From Cardinium endosymbiont cEper1 of Encarsia pergandiella (GTDB lineage: Bacteria > Bacteroidota > Bacteroidia > Cytophagales > Amoebophilaceae): a stretch of 64,000 bases of DNA. Location of the stretch: positions 487,341 through 551,340 of the forward strand of contig NC_018605.1 in NCBI RefSeq assembly GCF_000304455.1. The letters are read 5' to 3'. The position numbers and the translations under genes were made by a program. Below, piece by piece: positions 19,503-28,813 of this stretch (within the stretch, counting starts at the first letter, position 1; each line of letters begins with the position of its first letter). The notes beneath the pieces were generated by a model. The model was not told the origin of the DNA. It worked only from the letters and a program-made list of their open reading frames with translations, and did no database searches.

Positions 19503-20450
19503 TTAGCTGTCTATAGTTGAGTGAATAGGATCAAATAAACCAGCTATTTGGTCGCCTTTTTTTTGTGGTTTTGGTCTACCAAATAACCGCTCCTTAAGTT
19601 GTTTAAATTCTAGTAAGGTAAATAGAGATGCTAATTTGTCCTTGTTGGGCACCTGGCAATGGCATTTTTCTAAATCTAGCGTGATGGGCACATCTGTTCG
19701 AATCGTAGCCAGTTGTTTGGAAAGCATACCTTGCGCTGCATATTGGATAAGGTTTGCTTTTAACTTACCCGTTAGCGCATGGCTATGTGCCAATATATTT
19801 TCTAGATTATCAAATTCTTTTATAAGCTTTCGAGCAGTTTTTTTGCCAATAGAAGGAATGCCTGGAATAAAATCAGAAGGATCTCCTTCTAATGCTAAAA
19901 TATCTTTTACTTGTTCAGGTCTAGCAATTTCCCATTGCGTCAAGATTTCTTTTTCACCAAGTATAGTTGATTTTTGGCCATGGCTATTCGGTTTATAGAG
20001 GTAAATATTATATTGTACCATCTGAGCTAAGTCTTTGTCTGTAGACATGATATAGGTCGTACATCCCATTATCGCTGCCTTTTTGGCTAATGTACCCAGT
20101 AGGTCATCTGCCTCATACCCATTACCGGTTATCGATAAAATACCAAACCCTTCTAGAATGGATTTGATGTATGGAATCGCTATAGAGATCTCTTCTGGTT
20201 GAGCTGGCCGGTGGGATTTATAGGCAGGAAATAGTTCATGTCGAAAGGTTTTTTCTTTTCCGTCAAAGACAACGATGAGGTGGGTAGGTTTTTCTTCTTG
20301 CAGTACCTTTACTAAGGTATTCACAAAGCCAAGTATCGCCCCTGTTTTAATGCCCTGTGCGGTAGTAGTCGCTGCCTTTCCAAGCGCAAAATGCGCTCTA
20401 TAGATCAGCGACATACCATCTAATAAAAAAAGCTTGTGGGGAGTGGGCAT
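19503..20450 (-). CDS. Stand-alone 5'-3' exonuclease (DNA polymerase I N-terminal domain type)
   Basis: 315 residues corresponding only to the 5'-nuclease domain of DNA polymerase I. Metal-binding and active-site stretches are present: FLLDGMSLIYRAHFA, VFDGKEKTFRHELFPAYKSH, YEADDLLGTLA and MSTDKDLAQMV, then the H3TH region GIPSIGKKTARKLI. The protein then ends; there is no 3'-5' exonuclease or polymerase domain, and the DNA beyond its stop belongs to sppA on the other strand. It would remove RNA primers and flaps. A similar reduction of PolA to its nuclease domain is known in Buchnera. Confidence 0.9.
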   Translation of the reverse strand: MPTPHKLFLLDGMSLIYRAHFALGKAATTTAQGIKTGAILGFVNTLVKVLQEEKPTHLIVVFDGKEKTFRHELFPAYKSHRPAQPEEISIAIPYIKSILEGFGILSITGNGYEADDLLGTLAKKAAIMGCTTYIMSTDKDLAQMVQYNIYLYKPNSHGQKSTILGEKEILTQWEIARPEQVKDILALEGDPSDFIPGIPSIGKKTARKLIKEFDNLENILAHSHALTGKLKANLIQYAAQGMLSKQLATIRTDVPITLDLEKCHCQVPNKDKLASLFTLLEFKQLKERLFGRPKPQKKGDQIAGLFDPIHSTIDS

Positions 20451-20481
20451 AACATTAGACCTTCTGCGAATCTAGTACAAT

Positions 20482-21027
20482 CTAATCGTTTCCCTTTACC
20501 ATCTCGAAAGTTCCGTTACTAACACCACCAGCTGATTCTAATAACTTAATACATTCTGAAAAGTTATTCATCTTAGCTAAGTCTAGAGCTGTTGCTCCAT
20601 TCTTAGTTGCTTCATTGATATTAATTTTTTTATAGTTCAGTAGTGCTTTAACTACTTCTGTATGACCAGCAAATGCTGCAGCATGTAGTGGGGTATAACC
20701 ACGCCAGCCGCATTTATACATCTCAATACCTCCATGATCTAGTAATGCTTTTACTACTTCTGTATCTCCTAACATTGCTGCAATATATAATGGCGTTTCA
20801 TTATATGTGTTTGTTAAGTTAACATTAATAGATGGATTTGAGCATAGCGCTTTAACCTTTGCTAAATTACCTTTCTGTGATGCGTAATGAAGAGAAGAAC
20901 CATATGTAGAATCTTTTTCATTGATATCAGTTTGATCCTTACCACAACCAGCAGTAAATAAGACACAGATAGCTATGCCTGATATGGTACAGAAAAATTT
21001 AAAATAGGAGGTATATTTTGTATGCAT
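20482..21027 (-). CDS. Ankyrin-repeat lipoprotein
   Basis: 181 residues. The N-terminus is a lipoprotein signal (ISGIAICVLFTAGC) with a good lipobox ending at Cys28. About four ankyrin repeats follow, with cores SLHYASQKGNLAKVKALC, TPLYIAAMLGDTEVVKALL, TPLHAAAFAGHTEVVKALL and TALDLAKMNNFSECIKLL. Ankyrin proteins bind other proteins and are abundant candidate host-interaction factors in Amoebophilaceae. Lipidation suggests an envelope location, not free secretion. It lies 31 bp from the exonuclease gene, same strand. Confidence 0.92.
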   Translation of the reverse strand: MHTKYTSYFKFFCTISGIAICVLFTAGCGKDQTDINEKDSTYGSSLHYASQKGNLAKVKALCSNPSINVNLTNTYNETPLYIAAMLGDTEVVKALLDHGGIEMYKCGWRGYTPLHAAAFAGHTEVVKALLNYKKININEATKNGATALDLAKMNNFSECIKLLESAGGVSNGTFEMVKGND

Positions 21028-21315
21028 GAAGATTATTATTTATTGGTTACGAGTTTCTTTTGGTAAAAATTTAGTACCATAGGAAATACAGTTATATGAA
21101 TTGATAAAGATAGAATCCCTCTAAAATCACCCATAACCTTCCTTTGTAGTTTGATAGGCCCATGTTATAATGCCATCGTTCACAACGTCAATGCTGGATT
21201 AGACCGTAAAAAAAGGGTTTAAGGTGTTCCTTTTTCCTTTACAATTTCCAAATTAAAAACCAAATTAGCAAAGAACTCTAATCTATGAAAATTAGTTGTA
21301 ATACCAAAAGAGCTT

Positions 21316-21420
21316 ATGTCCACAAAGTTTTTAAATCAATTGCTAATAAAGGTAAAACCACTACTGGGTGGTTTTAAAGTCCCAGTGTGGCGCAGATGGA
21401 TAGGGGGTGTGTCCATGTAA
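21316..21420 (+). other. Possible 34-aa ORF in the region before leuS
   Basis: The 21028-21649 gap holds a short frame of 34 codons from ATG 21316, ending in VPVWRRWIGGVSM. It is too short to assign and may be a relic; the WRRW motif recalls the start of RDD proteins (compare 24655), but this is weak. Inside it, AAAACCAC/GTGGTTTT form a perfect 8-bp hairpin. Just after it CCTATTTTT/AAAAATAGG forms another (21424-21444). Confidence 0.25.
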
Positions 21421-21453
21421 ATACCTATTTTTAGGAAAAATAGGAAACAAAAT

Positions 21454-21489
21454 TTATAAAAATTTGTCTGATTTTTTCCGTCCAATATA
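21454..21489 (+). repeat. IS3-like right-end remnant
   Basis: TTTATAAAAATTTGTCTGA followed by TTTTTTCCGTCCAATATA matches the right end of the miniature elements at 39907-39971 and 42306-42531. No left end is recognisable nearby. Confidence 0.55.
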
Positions 21490-21649
21490 ATGTTTGCTTA
21501 TTAATTTTAAGTTAAATTGCTATGTAAAAGATAAAATCTAGAAAAGCTGTTTTATTTTTCAGATTCAGCCGTTGCTACACCTCGATACAGCTGTAGCGGC
21601 TATACCAATCTATTATTCGTTTTACCCATTATCCAACCATATTTTAAGC

Positions 21650-24439
21650 ATGCAACCCTATATTTTTACCGAGATAGAGCAAAAATGGCAGAATAGATGG
21701 AGGGAACAAAGATCTGTTACAGCAGATAGGTCTCTTACTACGAACCATTTACCCAAGTATTATATATTAAATATGTTTCCTTATCCTTCAGGATCAGGAC
21801 TCCATGTAGGGCATTATATGGGATATGTTGCTTCAGATATATTATCTCGGTATTATAAGCATAGTGGATACCATGTGATGAATCCAATGGGGTTTGATGC
21901 TTTTGGCCTTCCTGCTGAACAACATGCGATTCAAACTGGCCAACATCCTGCTGTTACCACTGCGAAAAATATAGACAAATATATTGTACAACTCAAACAA
22001 ATTGCCTTAGACTTTGATTGGGATAAGTCAGTAAATACTAGTGCGCCTGAATATTATAAATGGACACAGTGGATATTTTTAGAAATGTTCAATAGCTGGT
22101 ACAATACTGCGACACAAAAGGCTGCCCCTATTCATACACTTATCTGTGAATTTGTTGATCACGGTAATACCAAAGTGCAAGCTGCCTGTGACGACCATAC
22201 CCCTATTTTTTCAGCTAAGGAATGGAATGCATTTTCTGAGACAGAAAAACAAGTTCAACTGTTGCATTATCGCTTGGCTTATTTAAAAGATAGCATGGTA
22301 AACTGGTGTGAAGCCTTAGGTACTGTTTTGGCCAATGAAGAAGTCAAAGATGGTTTTTCTGAACGAGGAGGGTATCCAGTCACACGGAAAAACATGAAAC
22401 AGTGGAGTTTGCGTATGACCTCCTATGCAGAGCGCTTGCTAATAGATTTAGACGGGTTAGATTGGCCCCTTTCTACTAAGGAGATGCAACGGAATTGGTT
22501 GGGTAAGTCTCAAGGTGCAGAGATTACCTTTAGGGTACAAGGGCAAAAAGGAGAGACCATTACCGTTTTTACCACTAGACCTGAGACCATTTTTGGTGTT
22601 TGTTTTATTGCCTTAGCGCCTGAGCATCCTTGGGTTAGTGCTATGGCAGATCAAACAGGTGACGTAGCACTTATTGCTTATATCGAGCAATCTAAAAATC
22701 GTTCAGATCGAAGCCGTCTTGCAGAAACTATCTTTTTAAGTGGTCTATTTGTTGGCGTTTGTGTTATACATCCCTTTACAGGTGCGCCATTGCCTATCTG
22801 GGTGGCAGATTATGTATTGCCTAGCTATGGTAAAGGAGCTATTATGGGGGTTCCTGCACATGATAGACGGGATTATATATTTGCGCAATCTTTTGATTTA
22901 CTCACTTTACCTGTGATAGAAAGTGGCTTGCTGATAGAAGATGGCCCATATGAAGCAGCTGAAGGCAAGATGATTAATTCTGATTTTCTAAATGGTCTTT
23001 CTGTAGCAGAAGCGGCTGAAAAAGTTATGCAAAAACTTATCCAAAATAAAATTGGGCAATCTAAAGTGAACTATAGACTACAGGATCCTATCTTTAGTCG
23101 CCAACGTTATTGGGGAGAGCCTTTCCCAATATACTATAAAGAAGATGGGCTCCCTTATGCCCTTTCGCAGGACCACCTGCCCCTTGTGTTGCCAGAGGTA
23201 AGTAGTTATACACCAAACCCATCTGGTGCACCGCCATTAGCCAATGCCTTCCATTGGTCTACACCGGAAGGATATCCTTTAGACCTCCATACAATGCCAG
23301 GTTGGGCAGGTTCTAGTTGGTATTTTTTGCGCTATATGGATCCCCACAATCGGGAAACCTTTTTAAGCAAGGAAAAAGAAGCCTATTGGAAAGAGGTAGA
23401 TTTCTATATAGGTGGTGCAGAACATGCAACAGGCCATCTCCTTTATGCACGCTTCTGGACCAAACTATTATATGATTTAGGTCATATTCATATTAGTGAA
23501 CCATTTCCGAAGTTGCTCCATCAAGGCCTCATTCAGAAGTGTACGGCAATAGTATATCGTTTAAAAGATAAGAATGTATTGGTCAGTGCCGGGCTTATAG
23601 CGCAATATGATGTCGTACCTATATATATTCCAACAGTATTTGTCGAAAAAAATGTTTTAGACCTAGAAGCCTTAAAAAATTGGCGTTTTGAGTTTCGCGA
23701 TGTGAATTTTCTATTAGAGGAAGGTAAATATGTATGTGGGGGGAAAATGGAAAAAATGTCTAAGTCTAAATACAATGTAGTCGACCCAGATAGTGTAATG
23801 GCCCAATATGGTGCTGATGCTTTGCGACTGTATTTGATGTTTTTAGGGCCATTGGAACAATCTAAACCATGGGACTTATCCGGTATAGAAGGGCTCTTTC
23901 GTTTTCTAAATAAAGTATGGCGTTTTGTACATCATGCAAAAGCATCGTGGACCACTACTGCGCTACCTCCTAATCAGGAGATGGTTAAAATATTGCATCA
24001 AACCATTAAAAAGGTAACAGAATCCATTAAAAAATATTCTTTTAATACCGCTATAAGTAGTTTAATGATTGGTCTAAACAGGTTGTCTACTTTTGAAAGA
24101 CCAATCCAATCTGTGGTAGAAGATTTTATTCTATTGTTGGAACCTTTTGCACCTTATATAGCTGCTGAGCTATGGGAAAGTATAGGCAAAACAGGTAGCA
24201 TTACAGAGGTAGCTTTTCCACTTTGGAATGAAACCTATTTAGCAGAAAAAAGCTTTCAGTATGGTATTGCAGTCAATGGTAAGCTACGGACCAAAATGGT
24301 TTTTGATTGTAATGCGTCACCTATCGCTATAGAAAAGGCAGTATTGGCCCATGAGGTGATCCAAAAATGGATCGCAGGTAAGGTAATTAAAAATGTGGTG
24401 GTGGTAGCTAATAAAATGGTAAATGTGGTTTTACAATAG
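21650..24439 (+). CDS. leuS: Leucyl-tRNA synthetase
   Basis: 929 residues from ATG 21650. The frame opens earlier at a TTG (21572), but homology begins at MQPYIFTEIEQKWQ. The class I signature is PYPSGSGLHVGHYMGY (HVGH) and the second is EKMSKSKYNV (KMSKS). The CP1 editing domain is present (TVFTTRPETIFGVCF and PAHDRRDYIFA), and WAGSSWYFLRYMDP belongs to the catalytic core. It charges tRNA-Leu and edits mischarged products. The C-terminal domain (IAGKVIKNVVVVANKMVNVV) is complete. Spacing suggests its own promoter. Confidence 0.97.
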   Translation: MQPYIFTEIEQKWQNRWREQRSVTADRSLTTNHLPKYYILNMFPYPSGSGLHVGHYMGYVASDILSRYYKHSGYHVMNPMGFDAFGLPAEQHAIQTGQHPAVTTAKNIDKYIVQLKQIALDFDWDKSVNTSAPEYYKWTQWIFLEMFNSWYNTATQKAAPIHTLICEFVDHGNTKVQAACDDHTPIFSAKEWNAFSETEKQVQLLHYRLAYLKDSMVNWCEALGTVLANEEVKDGFSERGGYPVTRKNMKQWSLRMTSYAERLLIDLDGLDWPLSTKEMQRNWLGKSQGAEITFRVQGQKGETITVFTTRPETIFGVCFIALAPEHPWVSAMADQTGDVALIAYIEQSKNRSDRSRLAETIFLSGLFVGVCVIHPFTGAPLPIWVADYVLPSYGKGAIMGVPAHDRRDYIFAQSFDLLTLPVIESGLLIEDGPYEAAEGKMINSDFLNGLSVAEAAEKVMQKLIQNKIGQSKVNYRLQDPIFSRQRYWGEPFPIYYKEDGLPYALSQDHLPLVLPEVSSYTPNPSGAPPLANAFHWSTPEGYPLDLHTMPGWAGSSWYFLRYMDPHNRETFLSKEKEAYWKEVDFYIGGAEHATGHLLYARFWTKLLYDLGHIHISEPFPKLLHQGLIQKCTAIVYRLKDKNVLVSAGLIAQYDVVPIYIPTVFVEKNVLDLEALKNWRFEFRDVNFLLEEGKYVCGGKMEKMSKSKYNVVDPDSVMAQYGADALRLYLMFLGPLEQSKPWDLSGIEGLFRFLNKVWRFVHHAKASWTTTALPPNQEMVKILHQTIKKVTESIKKYSFNTAISSLMIGLNRLSTFERPIQSVVEDFILLLEPFAPYIAAELWESIGKTGSITEVAFPLWNETYLAEKSFQYGIAVNGKLRTKMVFDCNASPIAIEKAVLAHEVIQKWIAGKVIKNVVVVANKMVNVVLQ

Positions 24440-24654
24440 CGTTTTTCAGGATGGCTGATGTTGTTATATATGGCTTATAATGCTATATTATATGATATCA
24501 TCATCTCTGAGAATCTTTAAAAGAAATATTAAGAGCTGCTCGTTTTTTCATAGGTCAACTTATTATTAATTTATTTAGAAGCTTGGGTAAGTAATGGCCA
24601 TAGCCGTTTACAAACCTAGTTTTAGTGCAACAAAATTTTAAAATTTATAATCTT

Positions 24655-25140
24655 ATGAAGGATAGCAATTGGATTGAACCTGAAAAAATAACGGCTGGCC
24701 ATGCATGGCGCAGATGGGCAGCAAGGGGGGTTGATCAAAATGTGTTGAACTTTTTATATTGTATAATCTTAGTGTTGGTTCCGGTAGGACCAAATATACT
24801 ATGGATGAAAAATCTATCGCATGATTTTCTTTCTCTTGTGTTTCAGTCTAGTGTTGCTAGAGGTATTTTATACGTGGGTCTTATGGTCTTGCTAATCCTA
24901 TTATGTTTTAGATATTTTCTCATATTGTTAGATAGTTTGGTGGTTGCTGCATCTATGACTTGTTTTGGTAATACACCAGGGAAGCAGCTTTTCGGTATAA
25001 AAATACTACATGAAACAGGTCGTTCTATTACTTTCAAAGAAGCGTTCAAGTGTGAAATGATCATTCGACGAAAATCACTATATATACTTATTCCGATCAT
25101 AGGAATAATAATGTGTTTAATATACACGTACAGAGCCTAA
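24655..25140 (+). CDS. RDD family inner-membrane protein
   Basis: 161 residues from ATG 24655; a GTG at 24625 in frame is a less likely start. The N-terminal RDD-like motif WRRWAARGVDQ is followed by membrane segments (about LNFLYCIILVLVPVGPNI and LYVGLMVLLILLCF). The second family hallmark GNTPGKQLFGIKIL precedes a last hydrophobic segment (LYILIPIIGIIMCLIY). RDD proteins are membrane proteins, some linked to cation transport; the function here is unknown. There is a Bacteroidota-like long gap on both sides. Confidence 0.8.
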   Translation: MKDSNWIEPEKITAGHAWRRWAARGVDQNVLNFLYCIILVLVPVGPNILWMKNLSHDFLSLVFQSSVARGILYVGLMVLLILLCFRYFLILLDSLVVAASMTCFGNTPGKQLFGIKILHETGRSITFKEAFKCEMIIRRKSLYILIPIIGIIMCLIYTYRA

Positions 25141-25298
25141 TAAGAGATTAATAAAATATAATATAACCACTTGGGATAAACAAATACATCTATTGCTTTT
25201 ATTCTAAATAGCCAGTAGCAATAACTGTATAATACCCATAATTATGATAACAGGAAAATTATAAATATATTTAAATTAAAAACAAGTTATACATTTTT

Positions 25299-25903
25299 AT
25301 GATTAGATATATCCAATCTATCACACCGGTCAAGTCTTCTTACACAATGGCAATAGTAGCTGGAACAGTTCTATCCTTTACCGCTTCTTGCAGTAACTTA
25401 ACAGCCAGATATGGCCACTTGCCAAATAAATCTGATACCGGTCACAACCCAGTTGGTATGAATAACACTAGTAATCCAGCCAATGCAATCGTAGTAGATC
25501 TTGATAATACAAGAAATGAAGCCGGTAATACTCCGCTCCAGCTGGCCGCTATAGATAATAATCTAATTAGTTTAGTATCATTGCTAAGGGAACCAGATAC
25601 TAATCTCAATGCACGAAATGCAAGTGGTAATACTGCGCTCCAGCTGGCCGTTTTGCATAATCATCCAAGGTCTGTACTATTTTTAATAGTATTCGGTACA
25701 TCAATAATTGATATTAATGCACAAAATGAGGCTGGTAATACTCCTCTTCATCTAGCAGTGCATTTTTGGCGCATATAGAGATTCTAGAAATCTTACTAGG
25801 TAGACCCGAAATTGATCTAAATGTAAGGCATGCAAATGAGCTTACCCCTATGGATCTAGGAGCTGAATCGAATCCTCAAGGAGTAGTGCAAATGTTCCAG
25901 TAA
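25299..25903 (+). pseudogene. Ankyrin-repeat lipoprotein gene with a homopolymer frameshift
   Basis: The first frame (25299-25778, 159 aa) has a lipoprotein signal (AGTVLSFTASC), then ankyrin repeats sharing GNTPLQLA and GNTALQLA. It breaks at a run of five T after LHLAVH near 25760. With one more T the frame continues as FLAHIEILEILLGRPEID and NELTPMDLGAESNPQG to a stop at 25901-25903, restoring a fourth repeat and a C-terminus. So one base has been lost in a T-tract, either recent decay, a slippage switch, or a sequencing error. The truncated product could still fold as two to three repeats. Confidence 0.8.
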
Positions 25904-26019
25904 AATAATATATTGCAGCCTTTGTAGATTGGATGATGAAACCTCTAGGCAATCGCATCTTATTTTAGCTGGCTATTCTATTCTATAGGTTACTTTTTTT
26001 AAATCAAAAGATCATCAAG

Positions 26020-27633
26020 ATGCAATACGCTTGGCTATTTATCGCTTTATTTTTTTCGATCTATGCTCCACTATCCTATGCGGAAACCAAAGCAGGCGCT
26101 ATAAAAGATGCTGAGTTTGTAATTGAAAAACAAAAAAAGAATACAGTAACCCAGGAGCAAAGGTTATTTTTCAAAGCGCCTATACCCACTATAAAACAGC
26201 TGAATAAGCCTTTAAAAACCCTAAATGAATTAAAACTAAACGCTATATTATTTCATCCTGCCCCCCAACTATACCTTCCTTTTTCTTTACAACAGAAAGG
26301 AATGCCTCCTTCTTGTCATCGCTATTGCAAAATAGGTATCTGTACATCGTTGCTCCCTTACCTAGCGGTTGGATTAGACCACTATCCTTTCGGGAAAGGT
26401 ATTTGGTCCGCTAACCTGGCTTTGCTTCCACCATTATGGCGCAAAAATTCAAAAGAAGTTTCGTTTACTTTAGAAGGTAGGTATGACGTTGGGTCATGGC
26501 GCTTCCAGCCCCATTTAAATTATCAGCCTGCTTGGCACAAATATAGTGACCTCCATACCTGTATGTTACATCAAAGTAAGATCAGCTTATTCGTTAAACA
26601 AGCCAGCGAATCTTCTATTCAAGATGGGCAAGTAAACATAAAAGTAATTGATTATAAAAATAAAAATATAAGTGAAAATCTATGTACCTTGCATTATAAA
26701 TGGATTAAACGGTTGGACAATTGGTTTTTTAAAATAGCTAGCTACCATGCTATAGCCCGCTATGTAAATGGTACAGTGCCACAAACACGGCTTATTTTTT
26801 CGGCCACGCCTAGTCTTTGTCTACACCTACATAAGGCTATGCAGCTAAAAGTGGGGTTAAGGATGGCTTATCATAATGATCTAGTTCCCGTAGAAATATC
26901 TAATTTTGATCTTTATCCTATGGTCAAAATAGAGTATCAGATAGCCATTTGGGTTGCCCCTTATATAGGCATACAGGGTATGGGCGTAGGCAGCAGCGTA
27001 GTGCCATTGCACCTACATGATGTAGTAGCCAAAAATCCTTTTATAGCTTCCAATTGGAAGCTATCCCATCTCCATCAATACTTCAAATTATATGGTGGTA
27101 GCAAAGGGATCATTGGGCCTAATCTTTCTTATCGCTTTGATATAGCCTATCGGCAACTTAAAAACCAATCTAGAATCGTCAAGGATCAGCAGGATCAGGT
27201 TAGACTAGTTTATCATTCACAGGACTATAAGCTGGTAAAAGTAATAGGAATCGTTGACTATGCTATGCCAAAATACCATGTAACCATACAAGGCACCTAT
27301 TACCCATATGTTGCAAATCAATCCGCACCGATCTGGTGGTATGATAAACCAAGATACAAACTAAAGCCGACTTTCACCTATATCCCCCATTCAAAAGTTT
27401 TCTTGACCAGTAATCTGCATCTAGATGGTGCAACTACTGTAAAAGATATAAATGGTAATTCCATGCCAATCGGAATGCGCATTAACCTTTCTGTAGGGAT
27501 TGATTATTTTATTTTTAAAAAGTTTGTAGCATTTTTAATGGCTAGTAACCTCCTCAATCGTGCGCATATTGCTTACACCCGGTATCCGGATCAAAAATTC
27601 AACCTTATGGTTGGCCTAGCATATAAATGGTAA
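26020..27633 (+). CDS. Probable outer-membrane beta-barrel protein
   Basis: 537 residues with a clear signal peptide (WLFIALFFSIYAPLSYA). After a short periplasmic stretch containing DAEFVIEKQKK, most of the protein is a series of alternating, aromatic-rich segments (for example LTLEGRYDVGSWRF-like and PMGMRINLSVGIDYFIF-like). It ends in GLAYKW, an aromatic C-terminus typical of outer-membrane barrels. It resembles the barrel part of TonB-linked or porin-type proteins of Bacteroidota, but no plug domain was recognised. It lies 12 bp upstream of pheS, so the two are probably cotranscribed. Confidence 0.6.
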   Translation: MQYAWLFIALFFSIYAPLSYAETKAGAIKDAEFVIEKQKKNTVTQEQRLFFKAPIPTIKQLNKPLKTLNELKLNAILFHPAPQLYLPFSLQQKGMPPSCHRYCKIGICTSLLPYLAVGLDHYPFGKGIWSANLALLPPLWRKNSKEVSFTLEGRYDVGSWRFQPHLNYQPAWHKYSDLHTCMLHQSKISLFVKQASESSIQDGQVNIKVIDYKNKNISENLCTLHYKWIKRLDNWFFKIASYHAIARYVNGTVPQTRLIFSATPSLCLHLHKAMQLKVGLRMAYHNDLVPVEISNFDLYPMVKIEYQIAIWVAPYIGIQGMGVGSSVVPLHLHDVVAKNPFIASNWKLSHLHQYFKLYGGSKGIIGPNLSYRFDIAYRQLKNQSRIVKDQQDQVRLVYHSQDYKLVKVIGIVDYAMPKYHVTIQGTYYPYVANQSAPIWWYDKPRYKLKPTFTYIPHSKVFLTSNLHLDGATTVKDINGNSMPIGMRINLSVGIDYFIFKKFVAFLMASNLLNRAHIAYTRYPDQKFNLMVGLAYKW

Positions 27634-27645
27634 TTATATAATATT

Positions 27646-28701
27646 ATGATCGATCACATTGCCCGACTACGGGAAAAAATGAACACTGCACTGATTGAAG
27701 ATAAAGCAACATTAGAACGTTTTCGGCAAGATTTTATTGGTAAAAAGGGCTGTATTGCCCATCTATTTGAAACCTTCAAGCAGCTCCCTATTGCAGCAAA
27801 AAAAGCAATAGGTCCAGCATTAAATGGGTTAAAAAATGAAGCAGAGAAGAAATTTAAAAGTGCAGCAAGCGCACTAGAAGCGGTCCCTCCACCAGCTATG
27901 CAGCAACCAGTTGATGTAACTCTTCCTGCTTTTGGTGCGGCGATAGGTAGTCTACATCCTTTAACCATTGTTCAAAACAAGATTATCTCTATATTCCAGC
28001 GTATGGGCTTTAATCTCGCAGAGGGATCAGAAATTGTAGGCGACTGGCACAACTTTGGTGCATTAAACTTCCCTGAAAACCACCCTGCCCGTGATCTGCA
28101 GGATACATTTTTTTTGCAACTTAATCCAGCTCAGTTGTTGCGTACCCACACCACTGCTGTACAGGTTGAAACCTGTACAGCCCAAAGCCCTCCTATTCGA
28201 TCTATTGCGGTGGGGCGTGTGTTTAGAAATGAAGCCATTTCTGCACGATCGCATTGTTTTTTTCATCAAATCGATGGCATGTATGTACACACAGATGTCA
28301 CCTTTAGTGACCTAAAAGGTACCATCTATCATTTTGTAGAAGCAATGTTTGGTAAGGCTACGAAACTGCGCTTTAGGGCCTCTTATTTCCCTTTTACAGA
28401 GCCCAGTGCAGAGGTAGATATACATTGTAGATTGTGCCAAGGCAAGGGATGTACCGTATGTAAATACGCTGGTTGGGTAGAGATATTGGGTGCAGGTATG
28501 ATTGATCCGAATGTCTTAACCAATTGCCATATCGATCCCGAACAATATAGTGGCTTTGCTTTTGGAATGGGCATAGAACGGATCGCTATGCTCCTTTACC
28601 AAGTTGATGATTTGCGCTTATTTTCTGAAAATCATCTTGCTTTTTTGCGTCAGTTTAGGGGTTGTTTGGGATTTAGTGAAGCGTCTTTTTTTGCAAAATA
28701 G
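27646..28701 (+). CDS. pheS: Phenylalanyl-tRNA synthetase alpha subunit
   Basis: 351 residues. It has the N-terminal coiled-coil arm (FRQDFIGKKGCIAHLFE) and the class II catalytic core: GSLHPLTIVQNKI, LLRTHTTAVQVE (motif 2 region) and GFAFGMGIERIAMLLY (motif 3). The beta subunit pheT is not adjacent, as is common in Bacteroidota. It forms the alpha2beta2 enzyme charging tRNA-Phe. The catalytic region reads GAGMIDPNVL where many enzymes have GCGMVHPNV, a mild divergence. Confidence 0.95.
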   Translation: MIDHIARLREKMNTALIEDKATLERFRQDFIGKKGCIAHLFETFKQLPIAAKKAIGPALNGLKNEAEKKFKSAASALEAVPPPAMQQPVDVTLPAFGAAIGSLHPLTIVQNKIISIFQRMGFNLAEGSEIVGDWHNFGALNFPENHPARDLQDTFFLQLNPAQLLRTHTTAVQVETCTAQSPPIRSIAVGRVFRNEAISARSHCFFHQIDGMYVHTDVTFSDLKGTIYHFVEAMFGKATKLRFRASYFPFTEPSAEVDIHCRLCQGKGCTVCKYAGWVEILGAGMIDPNVLTNCHIDPEQYSGFAFGMGIERIAMLLYQVDDLRLFSENHLAFLRQFRGCLGFSEASFFAK

Positions 28702-28813
28702 TTGTCCTGTTCATTTTGTATGGCTTACCTTGTAAGCAGTATAAAAACGTCTTGTTTCTTAATTGAGACGATACAGATGACCTATACCTGCTTTTACAAC
28801 CATCTGGGAACCA

